Position numbers and translations under genes: made by a program. Under the pieces are notes generated by a model. It was given only the letters and a program-made list of their open reading frames with translations, was not told where the DNA came from and did no database searches. Of a stretch of 64,000 nt of DNA, positions 10,221 to 20,353 are shown piece by piece (positions within the stretch are counted from its first letter, which is position 1; every line of letters begins with the position of its first letter). The DNA comes from Yponomeuta sedellus (taxonomy: Eukaryota > Arthropoda > Insecta > Lepidoptera > Yponomeutidae), in contig OW203726.1 of assembly GCA_934045075.1 (NCBI GenBank), positions 16,121,988 to 16,185,987 on the forward strand. Direction: 5' to 3'.

Positions 10221-10447
10221 AAAAACCTGTTACTTACCTTCCAATTTTAATAAGAAGTAAAAACATTTACACAGGCTGGTTAAAAAAGGTCCGGTGAAAC
10301 TGAAGAAGATTGTTTTATTCACGAATACAATCCACGTAGAGACCAACACCGTAATATTGAAATCTATCAATTGTTGTATGTGTTTACTAAAGCAATATAA
10401 AACTACATCAGCAGATATTTGGTCGACATTTTGTTTTTTTTTTACTT

Positions 10448-10545
10448 TATTTGGCAATCCGCGGTACCTACCTACCCGTGTAGGTAGGCCCATATGTTCT
10501 CTTTGAGAGATGGCCCATATTCTACAGTGTGACGCTTACACAGGC
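10448..10545 (+). repeat. SINE-D 3' fragment
   Basis: GGCAATCCGCGG...GGCCCATATGTTCTCTTTGAG..CTACAGTGTGACG corresponds to the SINE-D 3' half. Confidence 0.55.
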
Positions 10546-10797
10546 TGCATTATTATTAGTTCACTTGTACGCTTCTTTCTTGCCAAATTTCATAATATTC
10601 ATAATTTTAATTCCAATATTATAGCGCTATCCGCCAGTCAGAAAAAAGTATCTTGACTAACTGGTAACTACAAAGTGATCAGAAATTAGAAATTTAGGTT
10701 AATTTTAAGTATTTACATCCTGTGTGTTGAAAGTTTAAATTAATGTAAACTATTTATCTTGTTCATTTACCTGAGTACTTAATGTGCTAATGTAACT

Positions 10798-10893
10798 TAG
10801 CGCTTGAAATTGCCAATGCGCGGCGGGACGTGTGGTAAATAACCCAATATTCTCTTTCTAAGAGAAAGCCTGTGCCCTGCACCTGGGACGTCC
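10798..10893 (+). repeat. SINE-D 3' fragment
   Basis: GCGCTTGAAATTGCCAATGC, TCTAAGAGAAAGCCTGTGCC and CTGGGACGTCC match the SINE-D 3' half. Confidence 0.7.
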
Positions 10894-10904
10894 TATTTTT
10901 TTTC

Positions 10905-11240
10905 TTTCTAAGGCACGGAACCCGAAAAAAGGAGGTCGCTTTTTAACACCGCACCGAATTTGATTAAAAACACAAATAACACCAAAGAGTTTAATTGTAA
11001 ATTAGGGCCAACAATGTACCTGGCAACGGCCGTGCGAAAATTTTATTTACATCACAGCGAACAGATAAAAAAGGACGACCAGTTAATTTATTTTGTCCAC
11101 ATACGGGTCGACTCGCCCACTGTGCGGCGCGCCGCCTCCAAATTGTGCGTGAAACAGTGCAAGTGTTGACACGCGAACCCCCAATTACGTAACCGACGGT
11201 GTTAAAAACTAATTTGTAAGGTTTACTGACGCTTTTAGCG
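10905..11240. other. CpG-rich single-copy patch with a 69-codon frame
   Basis: A frame at 10960-11169 (+) encodes 69 residues (begins MIKNTNNTKEFNCKLG, ends with three Cys) with no similarity I recognise. CpG content is above background. It could be an orphan exon or conserved noncoding DNA, and the coding claim is weak. Confidence 0.25.
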
Positions 11241-11867
11241 AACGCAAAAGCTCTACAGACTATTCATTTAGTGTAGTGTTTCCTTGCGCTGATTTTATTG
11301 AATCTCTTTTACTTTGTATTTTGGTCCGTGAATAGTTAATATCGCGTTAGCATTTACATGAAAGGTCTCCAGTACTTTTTTTTTAAAATACAATCCTGGT
11401 TTATTCCGTAGTTCATAATTTAGATTTTCGAGCGGCTGCGTCAATCTCATTACAATGATTAACAAAAAGGCTCATTATATCACGTTAAACATTCTTTTAC
11501 CTTTACTTTCATTCGTAAATAATTAGAAGTGTATTTTTGGTCATCAAAAACACAAAAGTAACACAAGAAGGCAATGAACTTTATTAAAGTGTCATTAGGG
11601 TCATTTGAACTAAGATGGTGTCAGTAGAAACATGGGAGGCATTGGAACATAAATCAAAATAGAAAGTGCCTTATGACCTTTAATTAGAGGCCGTTGTCCT
11701 TAATGCCTATTGAGGTACATGGCTCATGAAATCAACGCCACGAACAGTAGCATATCACATAAAATCAGTCCGTGTAGCGAGTATGTCCCACTGCAAGTCT
11801 GTCCGTCTCTGAGACAAAGAAAGAAATAAATATGATCCAAGTAAGTATTGCATGTATAATTAATACA

Positions 11868-11998
11868 TCAACATTATCAACCTATTATGTCCCCACGGAT
11901 GGGCACGGGTTTCTTCCCTAAGAAAGGTATAGGCCATACTTCCACGGGGGCTATAGTGGCTAGTCTCACTGTCAAAAGTTTTCAAGCCGCTCAAAGGT
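11868..11998 (-). repeat. SINE-5S fragment, diverged
   Basis: TATCAACCTATTATGTCCCC, GGGCACGGGTTTCTTCCCTA and TCAAGCCGCTCAAAGG align with the SINE-5S 3' half. Confidence 0.65.
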
Positions 11999-12117
11999 AA
12001 GGTAATTATTACAACGGGTAATGAAATCAAACTTGAAAATCGTTTCTTCAATAGCGATATTACACCACAGCAAAGAGTAAAAATGATGGCAGAATAAAAT
12101 CTTACTCGTACAAATTA

Positions 12118-12312
12118 AAAACCTTTTTAGAGGCTAAAAATTCCACCTATGGACACGAACCAGTGACCTCTGGCTAACCGTGCCAGCGCTATCCCAACTA
12201 AGCCAATGGGCGACCACCGACATTAGTGAAATTTCGAAGCTCTTTACAATACCCTCTGTATTACGAACAGGCAGCAACACGGGTAGCACGGGTTAGTGCA
12301 TTAAAAAGAATA
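12118..12312 (-). repeat. SINE-C, diverged full-length copy
   Basis: On the minus strand: TAATGCACTAACCCGTGC, then TACAGAGGGTATTGTAAAG, TTCGAAATTTCACTAATG, a tRNA-like part GGCTTAGTTGGGATAGCGC..GGTTAGCCAGAGGTCAC and GCCTCTAAAAAGGTTTTT. The B box is degraded. Confidence 0.8.
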
Positions 12313-12420
12313 TAATCGTACAAATTAACTAGAAGATGCGGTTTGTAAGCACAAAACACTACTACTATTTTTATTTAAAACTTATTTTATTTAAAACTTT
12401 TATATAAAAGGCAAGATTAA

Positions 12421-13032
12421 GGGCGACTTGCACCACGGGCTTAAATAGCATTTAACTTTATGATAAACAGAATTTTCAATTTAAATTACTGTTTCGTCTT
12501 GCACCAAGTGCTTAAGTAACGTTTAACAACTGTCAAAGTTAAATACCCGATATCGCCTATTTAGCGGAGCTAAATCGTGATTAGTGAGTGAAGAAACGTC
12601 AGATTGATCAAGCTGTCAATCCGTGATTTCACGGATTGACAGATTGATTGATTTGATTGATTTCACGTGAGTGCACGGTTTCTACCTTTCTTGTTTTGCT
12701 CACTCATTATAATTAGCAAAGCAAACAGCAAAATAAAAGTTCGAAAGCTGTCAAAAAGTTGATCACGTTTCAACTCGCACAGACTCTTGTCATGAATTCA
12801 TAGACAAACTAAACGTGTTACATTGAAAAGCTTTCGCCAGTTCTTATCATCGAGAGACAACGTATAACGAAACGTTCTGTGCTGTTTAACCGACAAATTT
12901 AGTAAAATATAATTTAAAAAGCTTCGTGCAAGACACCTCTAATCATATTTATGCTAAACGTGTTTAGTGAGACAATCGTGTTTAGTTAATTGTATTTAGT
13001 AAGCTGTTTAATGGGAACGTGGTGCGTCACCC
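12421..13032. mobile_element. Harbinger-like MITE (612 bp)
   Basis: Termini GGGCGACTTGCACCACG and CGTGGTGCGTCACCC are inverted repeats with a 2-base gap. TAA flanks both ends (12418-12420 and 13033-13035), the 3-bp target duplication typical of PIF/Harbinger elements. There is no transposase. Related 10-bp ends occur on the 94-bp element at 43403. An internal perfect hairpin sits at 12613-12642, and an internal partial copy of the terminus (GTCTTGCACCAAGTGC) at 12497. Confidence 0.75.
12613..12642. repeat. Perfect hairpin: 14-bp arms, 2-nt loop
   Basis: CTGTCAATCCGTGA and its exact complement flank TT. Confidence 0.9.
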
Positions 13033-13046
13033 TAAAAGTATCTGAA

Positions 13047-13130
13047 ACCGGCGAACGTGCATGCAACGACTTATGAACGTTGATGAAGCGAAAGAAGTCG
13101 TAACTAATGGCAAAATGTGGTCTCTGCCTA
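13047..13130 (+). repeat. LINE tail LT1 fragment
   Basis: GTGCATGCAACGACTTATGA, ACGTTGATGAAGCG and GGTCTCTGCCTACC match LT1 at 46.5 kb. Confidence 0.7.
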
Positions 13131-13135
13131 CCTAT

Positions 13136-13211
13136 TATTATTGTATTACATAAACTCACACATTACTTCCAGAGGAGAAATGTGTGGGTTTATGTAATAC
13201 AGTAATAATAA
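13136..13211. repeat. Hairpin: ~30-bp imperfect arms
   Basis: TTATTATTGTATTACATAAA..CACACATT is repeated inverted as AATGTGTG..TTTATGTAATACAGTAATAATAA (shown in part) around a ~14-base loop, with a 3-base insertion in one arm. Confidence 0.85.
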
Positions 13212-13496
13212 AAAAATTGTAACCGACCACTTTGGAAAAAAGTTTATGGCAATGACTTATTTGTTATTTACACGCCTACCAACTCTTTCTTCCAGCTACT
13301 GCGGTTCACTAGTAGAAAATGCTTATGGCATTGAGTCCGCCGCATTTTGCGGTTTTATTTTTGAAATATAAGTGCAAAAAAAAAATTAAGTCGACTTGAA
13401 TAATGATTGTATCTAGAGGCACTGTAACACTAATAAAAATAGTTAATTTGTTAAGGGTGGGAAAGAATAGGAAAGTTAAACATAACATACTCGATA

Positions 13497-14039
13497 ACAA
13501 CCTTTGTATCCTCATTGCTGGGGCACGGGCCTCTTCCTGCATAGCAGGAAGGTTAGACCATACTCCACTACTTGTAAAACAGTGGCGAGCCTTACTGTTA
13601 CAAGTTATCAAGCCACCCATGAGGCCTCCGACATAACATTTAACATAACATTTACATACAGGCACATACATTGCTTCTGGCTCCACACTAGGATGCCCTG
13701 TGTCGTGGGAACCAGAAACAACGACATTACAAACATGTAAACATCCAAGACCTGGGTTTTTTTTGCCCCCCGCCGGGGTTCGAACCCGGGACCTCATGCT
13801 TGGTAGGCAGATGCGCTACCGCTACGCCACAGAGGTCGTCAATGGCTTAACGACTGTTATTACATGACAGCCGGCCCAAACGGATTAACGTGCCTTGCGA
13901 AGCACGGAAGCGCTCGGAAAATTGCCACTAGCGGTAGTCACGGGACCACCGAGCCTGCATCTGACCGCGCTTGTTTTTGCTTAACTCAAGTGATTGATTT
14001 CAATAAATCACTCGGTTCGACTAGCCCACGAGCGCTTCG
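13497..14039 (-). repeat. SINE-5S interrupted by SINE-A
   Basis: Two parts (13497-13634 and 13841-14039) together make a SINE-5S. The 5' part keeps the 5S-like block (plus strand CTGACCGCGCTTG, TTGCTTAACT) and the head CACGAGCGCTT. The break falls inside GACATGGCTTAACGACTG and is filled by a SINE-A in the same orientation. Confidence 0.9.
13635..13840 (-). repeat. SINE-A nested in SINE-5S
   Basis: Full-length: head GACGACCTCTGTGGCGTAGC, perfect B box GGTTCGAACCC, tail ATGTTATGTTAAATGTTAT on the minus strand. It inserted into an existing SINE-5S, so it is the younger of the two. Confidence 0.92.
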
Positions 14040-14075
14040 TAACATGCACTCACATCTGTATCTCAGAGTTTACGG

Positions 14076-14380
14076 AGCCAATTTACGTCCCACTGCAGGG
14101 CACAGGCCCTCTCTCAAAGAGAGAGAGAGTCAGCCTAATTACCACGCGTGCCCGCCACGATTGGCAATTTTAAACGCTGAGATGAACGTCTCAGTAGTCC
14201 TTCTGATGTTTTCTTTCATCGTGAGCGAGTCGTATTGCTACGACAACTTCAAAAAAGTACGTAAGTTAGAAAACAAAGTCATTGGGACATGTCGGGATTC
14301 GTACCTACGACCGCGCGAATGCAAGGCCGGCGAGAGGCATTCTACTGCTCCCTTGCCACCGCGAAGAGAATCGACCTCTA
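14076..14380 (-). repeat. SINE-D with tRNA-like head
   Basis: On the minus strand a tRNA-like head (GGTGGCAAGGGAGC ... GGTACGAATCCC, a B box) is followed by AGCAATACGACTCGCTCACG, a decayed body and AGAGAGAGGGCCTGTGCCCTGC. This copy and those at 30.8 and 50.2 kb show that the abundant SINE-D body had a pol III head. Confidence 0.8.
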
Positions 14381-14501
14381 AAATAATACGCCATGTTTCT
14401 TCATACAAATCTAACGATCCTATGTATAAGAAGTCAATCCCACTAAAACTATTATTGATACAAGAGAACGCTACGTCAAATGAACATAATGGAAAGGCAT
14501 A

Positions 14502-14632
14502 AAAAAAAAACTCCCAGGTCTGGATGTTCGCATGTTTGTGATGTCGTTGTTTCTGGTACCCACGACACAGGGTGGCCTAGTGTGGGGCCGGAAGCAGTGT
14601 GTGTGCCAGTGTGTAAATGTTATGTTATAATA
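14502..14632 (+). repeat. SINE-A, 5'-truncated
   Basis: Starts in the A-run and contains CCCAGGTCTGGATG, TGTGATGTCGTTGTTTCTGG and GTAAATGTTATGTTATAA. The tRNA head is absent. Confidence 0.85.
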
Positions 14633-15207
14633 ATCATCGTTATAATTATGTTAGGGTGTTGTGAATTCGACCCAGGACCTTTTAATGTAAGAAAATCGTC
14701 CTATACGCTCTAGAAGTACTGCTTGATATGAAAAGGAAAGTGGATTCAAAGTTAAACATTGTAAACAAATATCTTCAACCTCTTTGTTCGCGTTGTTAAA
14801 TCAACAGTGATTAGACTTGACTCTGAACTTAATCAGTAAATGATTAGGCTACGTGAATTTAAGCGAAACATACTTGGAGTCTTCGGACAAAATCATTAGT
14901 GAATCCGGGATTAGGTTAACAATATTGAACAGTCAAGTTGACTTGCCGCTGCACTTGCGCAAGCGTAAACGGGTCATCACAGTGCTAGTACCTAATAAAC
15001 GCGAACAACGCAAGTAACTTATTAAGAAGGCCGCTTTATTGGAAAAGTTTCATCGGCCATTATCTGCCACATGAAAAAATTAAGTTGTTGTACGTGGCAC
15101 AAATAAGACATAGTAGCAGCATGTAATAAACACTGGCAGAAGTACAATTGTACTGTTGGCGTAACGTGGCAGGTGTAAGCTTGGTTTTTGTTTACTTCCA
15201 AAAGAGA
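14633..15207. other. AT-rich DNA, no feature seen
   Basis: No gene or shared repeat recognised. Confidence 0.4.
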
Positions 15208-15365
15208 CATTCGTTGGTCGGTCGTTCAGTGCGGCTGGTTAGTGGGTCTGTCAGTCGGGTGGTAGGTCGTTCGGTCGGTCGGTCCGTCCGTCGGTTGATC
15301 GGTCGGTAGGTCGCTTGGTCCCTCAGTCGGACAATTGGTTAGTCGGTCGGTCGGTCGATCGATTG
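15208..15365. repeat. Degenerate (GGTC)n tetranucleotide repeat
   Basis: GGTC/GGTT/GGTA units with frequent substitutions over ~155 bp (GGTCGTTCGGTCGGTCGGTC). The degree of decay suggests an old array. Confidence 0.9.
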
Positions 15366-15822
15366 GGCTTCATTGCACAAAATACAAAAGTTACTAAGAA
15401 ACAAAAAGATTGTCTTAGATTATGATTATAAAATTATTTGTATGCTCGGCTCGCACCTCAGATACCAGCGATGGTGAGATAGATTTGCAAAAGCGAAACA
15501 ACTAGACAGTTCTATTTATATACAGAAGCAGTCTGTATTGCTATTCAATGCGGCCATTGTGGTAAGTAACATTGGCGGCAGATTTAGTCCGTAGTGAGTT
15601 TTATTGGTGGGTATATATTTTCATCGTGTTATTCTTTGTTTAAGTTGGCGTTTAAAAGTTACTAATCTTCAATTAAATGACGATCCTGGGCAGTGAAATT
15701 TGACATCGTTATTATGTTCAATGAGCGTCAGTCCGTCTCTTAATATTTTTCACTAAAACAACAACAGCTAAGAACACTTAAGACCACAGAAGACTTAATT
15801 AAAGTGACGGTTTTTATCTAGA

Positions 15823-16020
15823 ACTAGCTAACCCAGCGAACTTCGTACCGCCTAACAGTCGATTCTTTATTTTTTTATTTTTTTCTCTCCGTAAATACCA
15901 TCCTCATACTTTAAGGAATATTCTAAAAAAAGAATTAGCGAAATCGGTTCAGCTGCTCTCGAGATTTGCGCTAACTAACACATTCAGCGATAAATTTATA
16001 TACTTATATTATAGAAGAGA
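15823..16020. repeat. Interspersed repeat (CCCAGCGAACTTCGTACCGC)
   Basis: CCCAGCGAACTTCGTACCGC, AAGGAATATTCT, AGAATTAGCGAAATCGG and TCAGCTGCTCTCGAGATTTG recur in the same order at 44170-44345. Widespread LINE-3'-like sequence; the exact parent is unknown. Confidence 0.8.
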
Positions 16021-16148
16021 ATAAAGGCTATACACAGAAATAGTTTAATGTGCTTGCCACGTTAGGTCAAGTATTTAATAAGATAAATTTTCAATACCTA
16101 CACTGTATATATGTTAAGAGCAACCAACATAGTGTAGAATATATTCGT

Positions 16149-16300
16149 TTTATGTAGCCTATAAACATAACACCGCAGGGCACATACCTTCTCTTAGAGA
16201 AAGAGAGTATGGCCTTAATTGCCACGAGTGCCCAACGTGAATTGGCAACTTTAAGCACTAAGGTATTTGAACACCGATAGACACTCAGGTATCCTCATAT
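16149..16300 (-). repeat. SINE-D body
   Basis: TATGTAGCCTATAAACATAA, CACATACCTTCTCTTAGAGA and GGTATTTGAACACC on the plus strand mark an inverted SINE-D without its head. Confidence 0.75.
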
Positions 16301-16399
16301 TATAACAGTTTGGCCTCATACCATATAGAAAATTTCAAATAGTTTTGTACCGACCTACTGGTAAGTTTTCTTCTATACACATTGATCGTACGGTAAACG

Positions 16400-16447
16400 A
16401 GAAGAATTCGCAGATATTAAAACCCCAGGTTTAATATCTGCAAATTC
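16400..16447. repeat. Hairpin: ~20-bp arms
   Basis: AAGAATTCGCAGATATTAAA pairs with TTTAATATCTGCAAATTCTT (one mismatch) around ACCCCAGG. Confidence 0.85.
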
Positions 16448-16545
16448 TTGAACCCCTGTTGGGGATTTGTTGGTATCTTTCACAGATAAGAGAGGAAACT
16501 AAAGTTATAAATAAAGGTCAGGTTTTCCTACGTTGGCAGAAAATC

Positions 16546-16785
16546 ATCGTTATAAACCCTTGTATATCCCCACTGCTGGGGCACGGGTCTCTTTCTGCAT
16601 CGCAGGAATGTTAGGCCATACTCCACCGCGGGGGCCAAGTCCGGGTTGGTGGAGGATTGTAAGACAGTGGCGAGCCTTACTGTCAGAAGTTATCAAGCCG
16701 CCCATAAGGCCTCTGATATGGCTTAATGACTGCCATTATATGACAGCCGGCACCAACTACTTAACGTGCCTTGCGAAGCACGAAA
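16546..16785 (-). repeat. SINE-5S, 5'-truncated
   Basis: CCCCACTGCTGGGGCACGGG, GGGGCCAAGTCCGGGTTGGT and CAGAAGTTATCAAGCCGCCC; it stops after CTTGCGAAGCACG, before the 5S-like block. Confidence 0.88.
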
Positions 16786-16881
16786 TCATGGTTAAACATA
16801 GTTAGATATTATGTACTACATAATAGACGAGACATTCCAAATAACGTCGCAAAATAAAGATTTCGTAGGTCTTTGCATCTA

Positions 16882-16924
16882 CGTAATGAAAAGATTTATA
16901 CAGCGTATAAATCTTTTCATTACG
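16882..16924. repeat. Perfect hairpin: 20-bp arms, 3-nt loop
   Basis: CGTAATGAAAAGATTTATAC and its exact complement flank AGC. Confidence 0.95.
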
Positions 16925-17257
16925 GTTGTAGGTTGTTGAAGGGACCACTCGGAAACCGTAGTGCCTGGGACATTCCAATGATTTTTTGATAAAGTACCTA
17001 GGCTTGAGCATCACCTAATTGGCCTAGCCCGCAGGAAAATAAGTTAACACGTGCGAAACCAACCAATGCGCGACTTTCCCCACGATGTTTTCCTTCATGT
17101 TAGCGTGTGTTATTGCTACTGTGAATCGAAATCCAAGATTCAGTTTTTTTTTAATGATCGCATCTAAAACAGCAACATGGCTAACTAACAAACACTCTAC
17201 AGAGACCAAACAAGTAAAATAAGAGATTTTTAGTTTAAAACACAATTTTTTTTAGAT

Positions 17258-17390
17258 TTTCTACTAAAGGTTGTCGCGAAGTGATCACTTTTAAAGGTGA
17301 GGGCACCGTCTGTACTCTTAGGATAAGAAATATCGGTGTGATTATTTTTTTTATGTACAATTAAGTGCTCTCTATCTATCTATATAAAGA
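17258..17390 (+). repeat. LINE tail LT2
   Basis: AGTGATCACTTTTAAAGGTG, GTCTGTACTCTTAGGATAAG, TATGTACAATTAAGTGCTCT then a (CTAT) tail: the 3' UTR and microsatellite tail of a LINE. Confidence 0.8.
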
Positions 17391-17451
17391 GGAGAAAATA
17401 GATGGCAAATCTGCTATAAAGATATCATCATTTACTCGCACTATGAAATTT

Positions 17452-17535
17452 ACTCCACCAACCCGGACTTGGCCCCCGTGGTGGAGGAAGAGACCCGTGC
17501 CCCAGCAGTAGGGACTTACAAGGGTTGATATCGAT
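17452..17535 (+). repeat. SINE-5S 3' fragment with internal deletion
   Basis: CACCAACCCGGACTTGGCCC joins directly to GAGGAAGAGACCCGTGCCCC, lacking the intervening ~35 bases present in other copies, and ends ACAAGGGTTGATATCGATG. Confidence 0.85.
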
Positions 17536-17924
17536 GTCACGGGCTAAATGTACAATCTGTAAGCTTTTAGATTCTAAAAGCTAACAGACTGTAGTAGGTA
17601 GGAATATCGTCTATTGAAAGCAAATGCATTTATAAGTATAACGGCAGTAATACATCATTCGACAGACGATATTTCAAAGACCACGTAACTTTCTCTGTTG
17701 TCAAAACGCATTGTGTTACGCCATTTTTTTTAGTTTCCTTCTCGTCGTGAAAAATATTGACAACGGGCACAAAAAGCTTGACAAAGTGATACTGTCATTA
17801 CCGATACTAGCATTATCGATCCTTTAATGCTGACACTGACGTGTAATCTCGATATAAATATCAACAAGTTTATTTTCTAAGTACATTTTTGTGTAGTTTA
17901 CATTGACCAAATAGAGGATGTACT

Positions 17925-18062
17925 AGCAAATGGGAAGACAAAAAGTACCCGGAACTTATGCAAGTTGATGAAGCGAACGTGATCTGTCAGGATCATGGCA
18001 ACTGGCAGTCCCTGGTCTCTGCCTACCCCTCTGGTATACAGGCGTGAGGTTATGTAGGTATG
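17925..18062 (+). repeat. LINE tail LT1
   Basis: AAAAAGTACCCGGAAC, TTGATGAAGCGAACGTGATC, CTGGTCTCTGCCTACCCCTC and GGCGTGAGGTTATGTAG. Confidence 0.85.
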
Positions 18063-18073
18063 TATTTTTGTGT

Positions 18074-18240
18074 ATTCATAGCAGAAATACCACTTGCATA
18101 TGGTTAAGGAAAACATCGTAAGGAAACCTGAATGTCCGAGGTGTTAAGGACCCTCAGCGCTTAAATTGCCAATCCGCAGTAGGCACGCGTGGTCATTAAG
18201 CCTATACACTAAGGTCTGTATTCTGCAGAGGGGCAAATAT
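18074..18240 (+). repeat. SINE-D body
   Basis: AATACCACTTGCATATGGTT, GAAAACATCGTAAGGAAACC, GAGGTGTTAAGG and AATTGCCAATCCGCAGTAGG. It directly follows the LT1 tail. Confidence 0.8.
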
Positions 18241-18540
18241 ATGCTCCACATTTAATAAATATTGTAAAAAACATCGAAAACAATACAATCCGCTATTTGA
18301 CACGTATCAAATTTGACGCGATAAATGAATATTGCTTATAGTATTTAACGTAAGAAACCGAAATATATTGATTTTGCTAAGTAAGTATGCAGGATGGCTG
18401 CAAAATTTGCAAAGTAAAAAAAAAATTTCTCGTTTAATTCGTAACGGCGAAAACGCTATCCGCCATCTTGAAAGCATCTAAAGTATGTAAACAAACATCT
18501 TTCAGCCAGAGCCAGTGGACATTGATTATTATATACTTAC

Positions 18541-18714
18541 ATCAAAGTGATCTTCAAAGAGTCGGGGTCTCTTTTGGCAAGTTTTTCGAATGTTAATTTC
18601 ACTGGGTACACGAATCCACAACTTCCCGGGGGTCTTTATTGACGTGTTTTTTCATTCTCGAACAGTGCAATAATGATAATTGGTATATTTTGGATGTAAA
18701 TTCGATGAAATCAT
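18541..18714 (-). pseudogene. THAP-domain pseudoexon
   Basis: From the ATG at 18714 the minus strand reads MISSNLHPKYTNYHYCTVRE, a stop, then KNTSIKTPGKLWIRVPSEIN, IRKTCQKRPRLFEDHFD and a donor GTAAGT. Insect THAP proteins commonly have YCxVxxCKNTxxKTPxKLFxxVP...CEDHFD, so this is the N-terminal zinc finger. The second zinc-binding Cys codon is TGA here, and the segment before EDHFD is shortened and frame-ambiguous (an overlapping frame reads LAKRDPDSL). No downstream exons were identified. A dead copy, from either a gene family or a P-element-like transposon. Confidence 0.7.
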
Positions 18715-18849
18715 GGTTGCGTTGTTGTTATTTCACTATGCACAGAAATCACTTACAGAAAATTGTATGTCAAACTTTGTTTACAATTTTTTGGACTTCA
18801 AACCATAGACAAAAATGGCTGACGGCGTTTTTGGCTGTTTAGGAAAGTA

Positions 18850-19115
18850 AAGTTTTAATATATATTTTTATGTTGCTTTTAGGTCCTCAAAAAATATACT
18901 AAAATATTTTTTGGTCTAATGGAAGAGTTTTTTACCGTTTAAGACTTACTTGAAAAGAGAGTCAAATAGCGAATTATGAAATAAGTTAGAAGATGCTTTC
19001 ACAGTTTTAAGGCCTCTTTTAGCATAAAATTTTACCTATACTCTGCACTGTATGGAATCAGGCGTTTCTTTGCGGAAATCCATAACAGCATAATAATCAG
19101 GCTTAGAAGTGCAAG
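18850..19115. other. AT-rich DNA, no feature seen
   Basis: No gene or shared repeat recognised. Confidence 0.35.
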
Positions 19116-19120
19116 TCTTA

Positions 19121-19186
19121 CACTTGTGATCCTGAGGATGCCTCGTGTTAGAGGCGAAACGCGTCGTGTTTTTTCTCATACAAGTA
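19121..19186 (+). ncRNA. Hammerhead-ribozyme-like motif (possible Penelope-like element remnant)
   Basis: In order: CACTTGT; the core CTGAGGA (19132-19138); stem II GCCTC/GAGGC (19140-19144 with 19151-19155) closing a 6-nt loop; GAAA (19156-19159); a minimal stem III CGC; GTC as cleavage triplet (19163-19165); and ACAAGT (19180-19185), which pairs with ACTTGT to form the distal part of stem I. This matches CUGANGA..GAAA..NUH. Stem I has a large internal loop and only one pair next to the core, so activity is uncertain. Penelope-like elements are known to carry such motifs. Confidence 0.5.
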
Positions 19187-19364
19187 TTGGTGTCGGTGGT
19201 GGTGTGTTCGTGTCTTGCTTCTGCTTGAAAAGTGGGAGGGAGGGCGGTGCATTAACTAACCGCATGGTGCTTGTGGGATTTTTGGCGGAATTTAGCAAAG
19301 TAATTTTCACTTTTTAAAGCTATACTGTGCATAGTTACTTGTCTGATTTAGTTGAGAAATACGC
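19187..19364. other. GT-rich unique DNA
   Basis: Short frame at 19126-19317 has no recognisable similarity and overlaps the hammerhead-like motif. Confidence 0.3.
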
Positions 19365-19445
19365 CTAGTGATTAAGCCTATACTGTCTCTCTCTATAAGA
19401 GAAGGTCTGTGTTCTGCAGTGGGGCTTACATAAGCTTCACACTTG
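19365..19445 (+). repeat. SINE-D 3' fragment
   Basis: ATTAAGCCTATACTGTCTCT, ATAAGAGAAGGTCTGTGTTC and GCAGTGGGGCTTACATAAGC. Confidence 0.7.
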
Positions 19446-19610
19446 TATAAATGAATATTGTAAAAAAGTAGAAGTAGAAGATGCTTCCACGGCTTTAAGG
19501 CCATAGCATATTATTTTATCAATACTCTGCATAGTTATTTATCTGATTTAGTATAGAAATACTCGTACCCTCACCCTCATTTCCCAACCATGCATCATAC
19601 TCACAACTTT

Positions 19611-19668
19611 AACACACACACACACACATATATATACACACATACACACAAACACACACATTCACACA
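19611..19668. repeat. (CA)n microsatellite with (TA)n interruption
   Basis: ACACACACACACACATATAT then further ACAC blocks. Confidence 0.9.
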
Positions 19669-19669
19669 A

Positions 19670-20148
19670 TCTATGTATATAGTCATTACGTACTTAAACG
19701 AAGGTCCGAGAAAGATACTAGAATCTAACTTATAATTTGTGTACATCATTCCTAATATCATCTACTGTACATTTTGTATACAAATTTGTTTGTATCAACC
19801 TAATTACATTAAGATAAAAAGAATCTCAAGCAAAATATTATTCCTTTTTTTTCGTGTGAATATATTAAAATCCATCTAAGGACTTGTATTTCAAAGAATT
19901 AATCCCTCATTCACATAATAAAGACTCGTCGGAGAAACTTCAAACTAAAGTTATGTTCACAAATCAAGTCTGGAATACGTTTATTTTATTAAAAATTAAG
20001 GACCTAGACGCCAACGAGTAAGACAATCCAAAAATAATAATAAGTCCTCTCTAAAGTAGTAGGTAACAAGACAAGACGGTACATTCCAGAACATTAATTG
20101 TCAAATTCTGATATTTTAACGTATCGAAACACCTGACTCCGGTCATTA
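19670..20148. other. AT-rich DNA, no feature seen
   Basis: No gene or shared repeat recognised. Confidence 0.4.
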
Positions 20149-20149
20149 C

Positions 20150-20353
20150 AACATAACATAATATTTACATACAAGCACATATATTGCTTCGGCCCCCACA
20201 CTAGGATACCCTGTGTCGTGGAAACCAGAAACAACGACATCACAAACATGTAAACAACCAAGACCTGGGCTTTTTTTTTACCCAGCCGGGATTTGAACCC
20301 GGGACCTCTTGCATGGTAGGCAGACGCGCTACCGCTGCGCCACAGAGGTCGTC
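20150..20353 (-). repeat. SINE-A, full length
   Basis: Head GACGACCTCTGTGGCGCAGC, B box GGTTCAAATCC (one change), T-run and tail as in other copies. The head has CGCAGC rather than CGTAGC, the variant also found in the 25-bp satellite. Confidence 0.92.

Noticed and set aside
13309..13797. 162-codon minus-strand ORF
   Set aside because: Mostly translation of SINE-A, with the same residues as in other SINE-A copies.
13864..14502. 212-codon ORF
   Set aside because: It runs through the end of a SINE-5S and an inverted SINE-D; no protein family recognised.
18639..18842. 67-codon plus-strand ORF
   Set aside because: Lies antisense to the THAP pseudoexon, which explains the sequence better.
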